Source: Polytrichum commune
Lineage: Eukaryota; Streptophyta; Polytrichopsida; Polytrichales; Polytrichaceae
Length of the DNA: 64,000 nucleotides
NCBI GenBank assembly: GCA_950295325.1
Contig: OX485806.1
Span: 12,772,001-12,836,000 of the forward strand
Direction of reading: 5' to 3'
Both the position numbers and the translations under genes were made by a program. A model generated the notes under the pieces. That model made no database searches. It was not told the DNA's origin and saw only the letters and a program-made list of their open reading frames with translations. Positions 11,574 to 23,700 of the stretch are shown piece by piece; the stretch's first letter is position 1, and each line of letters starts with the position of its first letter.

Positions 11574-13908
11574 TGCCATAATTTTTAAATTAGCATGCCT
11601 TATAATCCAATCTAGTAGGTAAATAGCCCCCCATAGAAATTGCATTACCGCAAGTGTATACTTATTCTAAGAAGGAGCCCAATGCCCCCCCCCCCCTGAG
11701 GTAAGAAGTTGAGGGATCACAACTCAATGTCCACGAACTACACAATGGCCTTGCTTTTAGCTTTTTAATTATGTTTGATTATAGCTCAATTGCTTTGTGC
11801 AATTGGTGATGAGTAAGGTAGATGGGTCTTAAATGGATACTCTTCCCGATTAAGCCCACTTCTCCTAGGATATGAAATCAACACAAATGGTTGCAATATT
11901 TGGAGCATGTGTCCTTAAATTGGTATCCATTCTTGGTGCCCACACCTAACCACATACCACTCAAATGTCCTATCCAAATAAGTAATCAATTAGGCATGTC
12001 TACCTTAGGTAGTATGTACATTGTCGTGGCCATGGGACAAGGATTTGTGGCATCCATGTAAATTGAAGGTGAAAACCAATGTTAGATAGTTGGTATTTTT
12101 AATTTGTTAGTACCATTTGGGTTAGCTACGCCTAATGAGGATTTCATATTTTTCAATATCATTAGTATATGGATTTTTGAAATCATTTTTGTTTTTGATA
12201 CCATCAGGTTTATAAACCATGCAAGAATTGGCATATCTAGGTGGAATCGTCCAAGTATCCATATGGTATACAATGGTATTGACCCTTATAACTCGGGTAC
12301 ACAAAGATTTTCTCACCTTGACATACCCACCAAATACCATTGTTTGACTAGTATAACATTTTGGATACCCATGCATATGTTCTTTGATATTGTCATTGAT
12401 GTTGGTTGTTGATACCATGTATTCCCCCATACACATGTCCAACATTGGTGAAAAAGTTGGGAACCCTTATAGCTTAAAGTTGTGTTGGCATATTTCACTT
12501 TGAAATTAGCATGAGAAACTCCAAGTTGTCTAGTGAGATCAAGTTGGGATGAGATAGTCATGAACCAATAAGGTTTTTACGGGACACTCTTTGAACATGA
12601 TTGTCACATATCCCAAGCCAATGGCCATGGGGGTCTAATGGCTTCATGGTGTCTATGTGAACTCATCCTCGTGAGCAAAAATGGCTTTTATAAAAAAAAA
12701 ATCTCATATAGGTTAATTCGTTTTCAATTGGGCCCCACTAGAGTAGTTTGGAACTCTCTCTGATGCCATTTTTGGAGTCAAAATGTTTACAAATAAGATT
12801 TTGTAGACTAAATTATAATTCAATTGGTTTCACTTTCTCAAGTGGTGGCTCTACGCAAATGCCACAAAGCTTCAAATGACATCTTGTCTAGATGGAGCAA
12901 GCTAAGGATTTGTGTTACTCGAATAAGACGATCCAATCATAATCCACCCCCTACATATTTGTTGTTCATTCATTTCAAATTCCCAATGCAATCTCACATA
13001 ATTGTTTCATGGTCTTTGATGCTAATTTGAAAGTCTAATATGTCAAGAAAATAAATACTTGAATTATTAGGGCTTCTCAATGTTTTCACCTTCAAATTCT
13101 TTGAAGTGGCATAAAGCCTTGGCTGATGTAGTATTGGGAAGACATGGATGCTTAAACGTACATGATTTATTCAAGGATGATACATATAATGGAGTTTGAG
13201 TCTAATTTTGCGAATGTGTGTTTGTATTCATTATGGATGCAATAAATAAATAAAAACCAACACAACATGCTAACTTGATCATGGGTGAAGTTTTGTGAGA
13301 GGGTGAAAATGCAAAAAAATATGATACATCCCATATATTTATACTCTTGACATACAACTGACACCTGAAATGTGGTCTTGGACCCCACTTTGATCTGGAA
13401 GGACTCCGTTGGAAAACATCGAAACAAACTTAAGAAAAAATCATGAATTGTTACACCGTTGATGATACACTAAACACTTGATTTAGTGTGGCCCACTGCA
13501 CGCTATTCATCATCAGCCTACATTAAGTGAATCATATTGCAAGCATCAGATGGCAACTAAAGAGGGTGTCACATGACACTTGACGCTACATGACAAATTG
13601 TGAAGACCACACTAATTAACATAGCACACCAATCTTAGTGCCACACTGAGTCAGCTCGCTGGTCAATTCTTTTGATTCATTACCTATGTAGTTCCAAACT
13701 CCCTTATGAGCTGAAGAGCCCCCACATTCATCAGGCACTCGAAACTTCCCCAAGTTATTTCCGAAAATCATGCGAGGATGGACATTCAATCATGTGGTAA
13801 AGTGTACTCTATACCCCACCTGGAATGATGACCCTGTATGCATGCATCATGCATAAGTCGCACCCCACCTCAAAAAATTTAGGAAACTCATTGAAGTGGG
13901 GGAAAGGG

Positions 13909-13942
<34 letters not shown>

Positions 13943-15851
13943 GTAACTTAAAAGGGCATCCAGCTCGCATCTATCATGCTGAAAGCAATAACTCATAACA
14001 GAAAAAGAAAAAAGGATAGGACTCCCTTTGCCTCCACAACAGCTATGCTGATATGTGCCAAGGAGGTTGCCCTACTCTAATTTGTCGACATTCCACACTA
14101 TTTTGAATATGTACTACCATGGTAACAAATCACGAATTATCCCCCCCCTTCTTTTATGTGGTTGTTATACATATGTTATATGTTTTTGTGATCTAGTTTT
14201 GATCCGAGGTAATTTGCATATGTAAAGATGTAACTTGTTCAGGAAGACAACCTATTTGTTCATATCAGTTTACATCTTTTAATTAGATTGATGTGGATCA
14301 TCACTTGACAATACATAGTACTACATCGTTTGTTTTTTCTTATAAAAGGATATAGTTTTGTACTAGCACAAAACAAATTGATAGTGTGCACTTTATGGAA
14401 CGGATTTCGGTTCACAACATCTATCAAGGAGGGGGAGGGATGCGATAAAAACATGTCCCCTCTCCCCCTAGTTTGTTGTTGTGTCATTATAATCATGGCC
14501 TTTGACCTCTAATTAAGGGTTAGTCACTTTAGAATAAAAACAACCGGGGTACAAAACGTTTCTATATGTTTTCACCCTTCCCCCAGTAGGTGTCACAACA
14601 ATTTATCCCTATAAGGTTGACGTGCTTGATTCGGTGTATGTTTGAGTGGTGTATGGTTGGGTGTGAATCTAAGAATGGACACCAACCATACACATGCTGA
14701 AAATACATTAGATTATGTACTCGTAATTTGATAACCATTATAGACACAAAAATCAACATATTGGGGGGGAGGGGTACACTCAAAGAATCTTCACGTTGAG
14801 AATGAATATGATATTCATACGAGTTCCAAAAATCACGAGGAAATTGGCCAATGGCCATGATTTGTATATGTCCATCATCTTGCACTCATGGTATGTTTCA
14901 TATCTAGCGAGAAGTGAGTGCAGAGAGAAGAGTGTCCGTTCGACACCCGCTTACGATAGAACATAAAAGAAATGTTGGTGGTAAAATGTTGCATTCTCTA
15001 TAAGAAGTCATTAGAGCACTGCATGCGATTCGGAAGGGCTAGAACACACTGCCTACTTTGAAGAAAACGGTGTAGCTTTGAGTGATGTGCTACTAATAAG
15101 TTAAGTTAGAGGTACGTAGTCTGTAGCCCTTTGGGAAGGCCATGCAGGACCCAAGCCGAACCCGAGACGATTTGGATCACTTTCTTTGACCATCAACTTG
15201 CCTGATTAAGTTATGCATTCCGTTGCCCCATTACAGTTGACCAGTTTCATCGTCCAGCCATATTCCTACCCACTCACTTTTAACTAAGTTACAAGAGCTG
15301 TTTGTACAAACAAAGACACGTACCAGATCCGCTACTTATTCAGTGGCATAATACCGACAACGAATACCTGTCACACGACAGTAGTCATAATATATATCCC
15401 ACCTTCATCGTCCATCCTCTAAATCCACATCGCAGATTCAACTTCTTTTATTAACATTCACAACTAGGTGGGTGTTGTTGGATTTGCACCTTGTGTTGAC
15501 ATTCATTGAAATTCATGATGAAGCAAATTTGGTCTTGTTCGCGTCTAGTGGTATCTGTAGTGTAGAGCCAAGTTTGTTGGATCCAGTAAATGCTTGGTCT
15601 TTGTCACATAAGTTATGAAATCCGTGTGTTCATAGCACGCATTGTGTGTATCGTCCATTGTGGGGTTGATCACACCAACCACTTTGGGCACCATCCGTCA
15701 GCATCTCCGGTTGTAATAGTGTAAACAGTGGTGGGTCGACATCTATTCCTCAACATAATCTTCGACAATTTCACGGCGGGAATTGGACAGAAAGTTTGGT
15801 GCGATCGGAACATGTGACTCAACAGTATGAGACGCTCCCCCTTTTGGATCT
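11574..15851. other. Gene-free repeat-rich intergenic region
   Basis: I recognise no coding sequence. The region holds a relative of repeat A (about 11,830-12,030), a 32-base A run at 13909-13940, a copy of repeat X (14,640-14,910), and instances of the motif described for 13.3-19.0 kb. ORFs at 12,082-12,561 overlap on both strands with no sign of selection or family identity. Confidence 0.5.
14640..14910 (+). repeat. Dispersed repeat X, copy 1
   Basis: It contains, in order, gagtggtgtatgg, gtgtgaatctaa, attgggggga, atgatattcat, gagttccaa, ggccatgatttg and tatgtttcatat. The same order, diverged, occurs at 33,345-33,690 and 62,010-62,350. No product was recognised. Confidence 0.6.
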
Positions 15852-15854
15852 AAC

Positions 15855-16364
15855 CACTATGGTAGTAACAATGTGGTAGTTACATGACAAGGCAATTTGA
15901 CACGAAGTGACTAAAATGACATGACTCGTGTCATTTCTAATCACTTTGTATCGTATTGTCGTGTCGTGAAAGTACACTAAATATGATATTTAGTGTTGCC
16001 AATTTCAATTGTCGTGCTCAATACTAACTATAAACTTTGGTGTGGTGTCACCAACACTGAATGTTAACCCAACATTATTTGCCGTTCCTTGCAAATTTTT
16101 GGGGGATTAAAGGTTTACAATGTTGCAATTATTGTCACTTATCAAGTGATTTTTCATCCAAATTTTAGTCATCCATGGCAATATTCATCACAAGTTCAAG
16201 AGAAGGTTGAGTTTTTTTTTTTTGCCAATGATGAACTCATCCATCATCCATGACAAAATTTGTTCACTCATTCATAAAAAGTGTCATCCAAAAAGTTACC
16301 ACAGTGACATAAAATACCATATCACACTAAATATCATATTCAGTGTACCACGTTTGTAGTAGTG
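15855..16364. mobile_element. Miniature CACTA-type element (510 bp) with AAC target duplication
   Basis: The element starts with cacta (15855) and ends with tagtg (16364). It is flanked on both sides by aac (15852-15854 and 16365-16367), the 3-bp duplication typical of CACTA elements. It has no coding capacity. Inside are an imperfect 42-base palindrome (15905-15946) and two copies of an aaatatgatattt-type palindromic word (15974-15996, and near 16324-16346, inverted). About 380 bases (15974-16346) recur at 54,891-55,269, so this is a family. The outer terminal repeats match well over only the first bases, so the class assignment rests on the ends plus the target duplication. Confidence 0.75.
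15905..15946. repeat. 42-base imperfect palindrome
   Basis: The arms aagtgactaaaatgaca and tgtcatttctaatcactt pair with few mismatches around a short loop (tgactcg). It lies inside the miniature element. Confidence 0.75.
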
Positions 16365-16367
16365 AAC

Positions 16368-19030
16368 GTGACTTGAGAGGCAGTATAATTACATATTGCT
16401 TTAAAGGATCTTTTGTGGGATGAAATGAGTGCTGCACTTGCACTCGATAATTCGGCGAGAGGGAATTGTTGCATACGAGATTATCATGTACCTATCCATG
16501 TTAAGAACATGTCCGCCCTGTAAGTTTGTGCTAAACTTGGGTTTTTTTAATAATTCCGGTGTCAAATTATCTATTAGAAATGACCTCTCACCTACATAAT
16601 ATTCAAGGGCGTTATTGTTGGATGAACAAGAAGTGCCCTCGTATGCAATATTTCCTCTTGCTTGTGATAATTATCGTTTGAATGAACTTTTCTTGCTCCG
16701 CATTTCAAAATGTAGCATTGTAGTTGGTCATAAAACCATCTAGGGGAAGAATAGTAAACCGGCCCTGTAAATAACATGGCCAAGTGTATGGTTTGGCTTA
16801 ACTTGGACAACCCTATAGGAAGGAAATAAGCTCAGTTTGTGTGGCCCAAGTTATTTACCATAATCAATGTATTGTAGTGGTAAAACATAAAGGTTCTTAT
16901 AGAGAATCGGGAATGGAATCGTGGGCCCTAGCTAGGTGGGATGTAAGGTGAAAACACTACTGTAGTTTTATGGAGGGAGGAGGGAAAATCTGTAAAGAGT
17001 ATTCACCTTGGAAAAGAAGCAAGGTCTTGGGGCTACTTCAGACACACGGGACTGAGTGCCCGTGACCATTGCACTTTAAGCACTCTCATTGGTGGAAAAG
17101 CCAGAGCCGGTCCAAGTTCGCTTCACACTACACTCGAGGGACCAACAAAGTAAGGGTATGCAAGATGGATGTAAAGTCTATATGGAGTCCTACGTGGTAT
17201 CAAATGGATTATGTTTCATGGTCACTTGGATTATTTTCAAAACCACCTCTTGGAGGTAGGCCTAACACAAAAGTGGAAGACCATGGCACTCCAAATGTTC
17301 ATAACCGTTGAATTATTATATTTGATCATGTGTGAGGACCCCACATGAATAGAAACTCATTGAATTAGCTTTTGGTTGAGGGCCCAATCACATATGACTT
17401 CACACTACACTTGAGGACCCATGACCACACTACATAATTTTGGAAGTGTCTTTAGGACAGCCTTTGGACGCTTCTTTTGGGCACGTCATGGCTCTTGGCT
17501 CGTGTAGTGGCCCTTCTTCAAGGTCCGGGCTCTAATTTTTGTGATGTTGTTTTCTAAAATTACATACACACTTGATCCAATTTGAAAACAAAGCAGCTTC
17601 ATAATCCACATCAATGGCAATTCGGAGTCATATCTTACTCAATGTACATCTAATAACAGTAAGAAGACCAGTATAGTGGAAGAGACATAGTGGTGGTAGA
17701 TAAAGGCCCAAGCCCATGGTGTTCCAACAAATGAAGGCCCTCTTGAGCTCTTGAGGCCTTATCGGAGCTAAAACACTGACACTGAACATTATAACTTGGA
17801 AATGTCACGCCCGGATACATGGGGTTGTTTACATGTTATAATTAATGCGCCCACATATTGTAATTAAAAACATGTGGAGTTGCTTTATGTAAAACTAAGT
17901 GACACCCTTGTTGAATGCATTGGGTAAAGTTTTGTGACACCCACCCGAATGAGGGTAGGAGGAGGGTAAAAACACAAAGAAACAATTTGTACATAGTGAT
18001 TTCCAATGTTAGTTAATATAATCCATAATACAGGGTTGATGCCCCAATCTAATATAGTGGGCCTCAATCGAAAAAGATCAATAACAAACTTAGGAGGGGC
18101 ATGTTAAATAATACATCTCTAGACATTGTGAATGGAACTCCAAATGGGGTTGGTGGATAAACGTTCACAACACATGTGAAGGGATGGGTGCACACATTGT
18201 ATACTATGTACAACCCATTGAAAACCATTTAAAGCCAATTCAACCCTTAAATTGAGATTAGGGAAAACAAATTAAGTCACATAGGTTAAATTGGGATGAA
18301 TGAACAACATATCTACATGGGGCATGTTTTCACCGTCCCCTAGAAGGGGTATTGTTTTCCTTTGATCACCTATTATGAAGGTGCAGTAAAAACATATCCA
18401 TAGAGGATTGTTGCAAATTCATCCTTGTTTAACCTTAGTAAACTAGTTTGGGATCTTTGACATGCTTTAGGTGTTGATGTGGCTAAATACAAACAACATT
18501 GTTTATACAACAATCAATGTTTTCACTCTCCCCCTTAAGAGGTGCTTCAAAATAACATCCCCTCCGCAGGGCAAGGGCTAGAAATTCATCTATTTGAGTT
18601 GGGCCCCCACTTGTATTACTGAGGTAAAGGGTGTCTAGTAAAATCATGACGCCTTCAAGTTTGTGGTTGATTCATCCCAAGTGGGCCCCCTTACACTAAT
18701 TCATAATCTCTCATGCTAATTTTGGGATCAAATAAGCTAAATACATATGATAATGTGGATAAGAATAGTGGGGACTCGACTCATATAGATGGATGTTCAC
18801 AACACCTATCAAGGGTATGGTGAACATGGAGAGGGGATGATGAAATCATTGATCACTAAATAGAGCATAGACGTCTATCATCAGAATACAACCCTTGAAT
18901 TAGGATCATGATCCTTCGATCGGGCAACCGAGCTTAGATTATTATGAATCAACAATAACTTGTAAGAAGCATGCTTCTACCATCACCCCCTTGCTAGGTG
19001 TTAGAAAACCAAATCATCAAACAACTCATG
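16368..19030. other. Gene-free region with a recurring 36-base motif
   Basis: No coding sequence was recognised; ORFs at 16,592-16,810, 17,069-17,311 and 17,885-18,067 resemble nothing known. The region carries several instances of a degenerate motif, gttttcacc..ccccctt...aggtgttgtgaac, or its complement, near 17,927, 18,150, 18,327, 18,519, 18,793 and 18,975. Confidence 0.5.
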
Positions 19031-19032
19031 TA

Positions 19033-19037
<5 letters not shown>

Positions 19038-19091
<54 letters not shown>
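19038..19091. repeat. (GA)n microsatellite
   Basis: An uninterrupted GA dinucleotide run of about 54 bases, roughly 500 bases upstream of the presumed MYB-CC promoter. Confidence 0.95.
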
Positions 19092-19094
<3 letters not shown>

Positions 19095-19310
19095 CTCATG
19101 CATCCAACATAAAAACCTTGAAATAGTATGCACCATATATTACTCTCTTCAGTTGACGCGACATCAAAGTGAACTCTAAAATACCTCGCTTTAGTTTAGT
19201 CCAAATCATTTGCGATGAATCGGCCACAAACCTATAAGGGGTTTGGTTTGTATGTTGGATGGACGAGAGGGTCCCTGCTTATATGCAAGAACTCCCTCTC
19301 TCCACCTAAC
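19095..19310 (+). repeat. Dispersed repeat Y, copy 1
   Basis: Shares ataaaaaccttgaaatagta, then agtccaa.tcatttg.gatgaatc, then acaaac.tataagg.ggttt, then ttggatgga.gagag with 28,930-29,140, in the same order and orientation. The right edge approaches the MYB-CC promoter. Confidence 0.7.
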
Positions 19311-19578
19311 CTTGGGCGCGCGCGGGGTATTGTGGAACTTAACTTAGTTGGCTGGGGGCAGGCAGGGTACTCCTAGCCATGTGTAATGTGCATAGCTAGG
19401 TGGGATCTAAGGTAATAATAACAATACATAATAATACATAATAATACTACAACAACGAAGAAGCTGGGGCTCATGAAGGGGGAAAGGGGTACCATGTGCT
19501 AGTAAGTAGGGGGAATAGGCAGGAATAGGGCGCGCGCCTGTACATAACTGGGGCCTGGGATTGCGGGCGAGGGAGGAG

Positions 19579-19584
19579 TATAAA
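19579..19584 (+). promoter_or_regulatory. Candidate TATA box of the MYB-CC gene
   Basis: The word tataaa sits in a GC-rich context (gggaggagtataaacaagg). It is followed about 30 bases on by a pyrimidine-rich stretch typical of plant start sites. If used, the 5' leader would be about 1.1 kb long to the ATG at 20718. A CAG/GTACTG donor at 19969 suggests that the leader contains an intron. A second AT-rich TATA-like run lies at 20661-20687, very near the ATG. Confidence 0.45.
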
Positions 19585-20154
19585 CAAGGCCCGCTCCCGC
19601 TTGCTTTCCTTTCCCTTTGCTCTCTCAGCCTCCCACACTAAACATTAACACCGCAGGCACACAAGACAGACAGACAGACAGACAGACAAGACACACACAC
19701 GCACACACACACTCGCATTCTCTCCCTCGCCCTTTTCTCTACTCCCTTTCGAGCACCGCCATCGATCGGTGTGATGCTTTTGGGCGCTGCTCTCTCTCTT
19801 CATCGTCACGACTTCCTCATCAAACAGGCAGGCTCCTCCATCATAAGTACTTCGCCTCTGACGACTTACGTCGAATCATTCCATTCCATTCCCTTGCATC
19901 CACATTAACTTCACCCCACCCCCAATTCACTCACTGCGGGGGGCAAGCAAACAGGAATCTTTGAACAGGTACTGGCTGGAGGGTTGTGCCGGAGGAGGGG
20001 GGTAGGAGGGGGAGGAGGAGGAAGAGGTTGAGGTTTGTGAAGACTAGGTTGGTTCAAGGGGGGAGGTGTGGGCAGTCACGGTGCTGATGTTGTTGGGGTA
20101 GATTTCTTCTTCTTCTTCTCCCGGGTTGGTGGGAACCGAGGGGTTAGGGGAAGA

Positions 20155-20194
20155 TTCTTCTTCTTCTTCTTCTTCTTCTTCTTCTTCTTCTTCT
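20155..20194. repeat. (TTC)13 microsatellite in the MYB-CC leader
   Basis: Thirteen uninterrupted ttc units lie in the presumed 5' leader or leader intron. The poly-Glu and poly-Arg ORFs read on the minus strand here come from this run. Confidence 0.95.
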
Positions 20195-20660
20195 CGTTGA
20201 TGAAGCGGGGGCACGGAGAGAGGGTGGTAGCAGATCTCGGAGGAAGTTAGGAGTCTTGTCGCATTCATGGTCCTGGGGACGTCGAGGATTCAGACGACCG
20301 CTGCTGGTAGACCTGGTGCTACTTTCCGGTTGCTGATCCACCCCTCGTCGTTGCAGCGCCGTGAGTTTCTTGCGCTGACGACAGGAGCCATGGATATCGT
20401 ATGAAGCATTAGGAGCTGTAAGTACTACTGTGGCAAGGTTACCCAACCGGTCAGTCATTTGGTTTGGGAAGTGCAGGAAACGCGGTCGGTCTGCTCAATC
20501 GCATCGTTGACACCCGCCCTGCCCCGCCGCAAGTTGCTGCTGCTGCCATTGAGGTTGCGAACGAACAATTGAGGAAGGAAGGAAGGAAGGGGTAGTACAA
20601 CTCGTCGAGAGTCTGAGGTTTGAAGTGGGAATTGCAGTGCAGGTAGCTGGGTGGCCGGCT

Positions 20661-20687
20661 ATATATATATATAAATATATATATAAA
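20661..20687 (+). promoter_or_regulatory. Alternating TA run, possible proximal TATA region
   Basis: A tatatatatataaatatatatataaa-type run ends 31 bases before the MYB-CC ATG. It could serve as a TATA region with a very short leader, or be a neutral microsatellite. It is also the reason not to use the in-frame ATG at 20625: translation from there would read Tyr/Ile repeats from this run. Confidence 0.3.
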
Positions 20688-20717
20688 GGTTTGAGATCGA
20701 GAGGCAGCTTAGCGACA

Positions 20718-23700
20718 ATGTTTCAGATGAAGAAGTACATGAGCCCAGGGATGTTTCAGCAGCGGCCACAAGGGCTGGCGATGGTGCAGATGCCGAGTGA
20801 CAAGATGTCGTCGCCGTATGGCGGTCACGGGGGCATGCATCATCACAACGTCGGCGGAGGAGACATGGGCCCCATGAGTCCTGCTGATCCCAAGCCCCGC
20901 CTGCGCTGGACCCCAGAACTGCACGAGCGCTTTGTGGATGCCGTCACCCAGCTTGGAGGCGCTGATAGTAAGTTTTCGTCGGCCACCGCCACCACCGTCA
21001 CCACCACCACCTCCTAACCTTCTTGAATGGATTTCTTCTTCTTCTTTCCCTTTCTCGAATGCTCACCCCGAACTACAGGTATGGTGATTACCCGAGAATG
21101 GGGGCTGCCAAGATGTCATGTGGCCAACGTTCTCCCTTCAAGTTTCAAAAAAGCTCCCTGATCGCCAAGTTAATCCACCAAGAGCAGACACAGACACGAA
21201 GATTTCAAGGAGAGGAAAAGGCACTGGATTTAAGACCCGTTGAGTAGAAATCTGGAGTACTCATCATGACGACTCATCGGTCATGAGGGAGTAAGGTGTT
21301 CCGATGAATCCGAATGCACATGAAGCTAGACTTAACAGACTAAATTCTCTCACACGGTAGAAGAATCCAGTCCATCCAATCAAAAACCACGATGATGATA
21401 CAAGTAGGTACTGTTTCAAGTTCCATGATGTAGGCATTCTGACACATTGAATAGTCTATAGGGACATCACGCTTCCTACAGGTTTCCTCTCATGCCTAAA
21501 ATGTCTCCAGGAGAAGAGACTGATTACTGAGGTTCTCAGGATTTCCCTTCCAGATGGGATAGAAATCCGCACTTTGTCCAGTGCGAGTTAATTCTCTAGT
21601 TACAGAAGTGCATCGCACTGAATTCGCCTCTCTGGCCCAAGGAGGTCCACTGTGGTCTACTGCTGACGGGTCAGCAGAAATTGTCGCCGTGAGGGTTAAA
21701 TTCAGGTCATCGCAAACAGACGCTTGGGGTATCCACCCCTACATCGATCGGTATCGACGTCTTTTGGATTCTTGATCCTGGAACTCAGGAAGAGTGGGGA
21801 CCAGGATTGCTGATGATTTCGGTCGTGGCAACTGCAATTAGAGTGAGCCGGGCAATTCGCTCAACTTGGATGTTTATAGCATTTGCCAAAATCTGCGGAA
21901 TCTAGCCCAAAATGCGGTTTCATTGAGAAATAGACTGTTCGCGTCATGGATCGTCATTTCTTGGACTATTGTTGCAAGCTCCGGAGCTTGAAGCTGGTTT
22001 ACGAAGCTGCATCAATGTTTCACTTCTTTCTTGTGACGATCTAATCAGAAACAGTTTTGGGGTGCGCGAAGTGGCATGTGTACGAGGAATCTCTAAACTT
22101 TATCGATAAGTGGTGCCTTCATGGAGGGATTTCCCGCCAAGGCCACCGACGCCGAGCATCAGGCTGCACAAATAAGACAATCAGTTGAATCAGTACTGAA
22201 ATGCAAGGATTAAGATATTGACGCAATTGAACTCGTCGCGCTCCAAGTCGTTTATGTAGGTGTATTTTCGTTTTCCACTCCCCTTAGTGACTACACAACA
22301 ACAGCTTAGAGAATAATGCGGTTTGTGGCGAATTGGACTGTAAACCACGCAGTCTGAGTCGGTGACATTCTTTTAGGCTTACGAACAAATTGGAAGCTAC
22401 AGGATACCTCGGAGTGCATACCTCCGCCAACAACCGATCCCTCGAGTCTCGTGAGATTAATGAGTGCCTGATTTCCTTAAGTAAACAAGGCCACCCCATG
22501 GCCGTCTTCGTTTGTCGCTAAATCATTAGACTGGGAGGAGTTGCTGCTCCAGGTGGATCCGAAAACCGAAGGATTGTGGTAGAAACCCTTCAAGTTGTAC
22601 ATGGGTTTGTTTGCGTTTGAGTGAAGTCGAGGAGGGTTATGGCACGTCCCATCCTTGTCCATTGCTTGAAATCGACACTAATAGGATCTGGGTTTGATCC
22701 AATCTGCAGAGGCAACGCCCAAATCAGTGATGCGAGTCATGGGCGTCAAGGGACTCACGCTCTACCACCTCAAGAGCCACCTCCAGGTTTGTAAATTTCA
22801 TCGCTCTGACGTCATACTCTTAACTTTCATAGATTTGGAAGTACAGATGTATAAGTTACTATCTTTCAGCCTTTTCTTTTTAGGTTCTCCTTTTGCTGGA
22901 TGGTCAGTGGAGCTTGACCTGTTTGATGCCGTGTGCACTCCTACCGAGCCACCTGCTTTCAACGTTGAAAATGTGGCTTTACCACGCGGATCTCATAACC
23001 TGCTGTTATTAGCATTGTCTCCTCAACAAAGGATTTAGGTAGGAAAATAGTTTCTCCTCAACTGCGCCCCCAATTTCTACCTCAATCTTTCCTCAAACCA
23101 TGCACACCAAGTAGTTTCTGGGGCTCACCTGACTTTGGAAACATGAATCTACAAATGGGATTTCTCTTTACCAATCGCATATAGCATCTACTCTTGATGA
23201 TTTCTGTTCTCAAAATCTGGTCTGTCAAGAGCAAATCCTCCCATTAACTACACCAAAGATCGATTAGCTCCATGAAATACATCGAACCTACCAAGAGGTA
23301 CGGAAATGGCAGTTGAGATCCAATAATTGTGTCCTAACCGCAAGAGGATTGAATGAGGCTGCAATTGTTGAGTTCTGCACAGGTGGCGAAGTTCTGGATA
23401 TATAGCATTTTGGTGGGTTGATTGAACAGTGCTGTATGTATGATGAACAGTTCACCAGTATGTATATGTGGCCACCGTTGGAAGCTATCGCAGAGTGCTT
23501 AACTAATACGTAAAATAGCCGGATTGAACTTGCTCCATTAGAGGATACAGAGACTGTGTCGCCCATCATTGCGAATCTGTTGGGTTCAGGTAGGACATGA
23601 TGTTTCTAAGCAAGTGATTCTCTGGTAATGCAGAAATACAGACTTGGAAAGCAGCTCAATCGAGACTCGCATCTCCGTGAAAACAGCAAAGATGGTCTCG

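Noticed and set aside
12082-12561. Overlapping ORFs of 63-107 codons on both strands
   Set aside because: They are mutually overlapping, AT-rich, and show no known motif.
20044-20458. Minus-strand ORFs with poly-Glu and poly-Arg
   Set aside because: Both are products of the (TTC)13 run read in different frames.
20625-20717. Upstream in-frame ATG extending the MYB-CC protein by 31 residues
   Set aside because: The extension is translated from a TA microsatellite and adjoining leader, while the ATG at 20718 starts a plausible MYB-CC N-terminus.
21023-21775. Short ORFs within MYB-CC intron 1
   Set aside because: They lie inside a well-supported intron, have no family match, and do not join in frame to the neighbouring exons.
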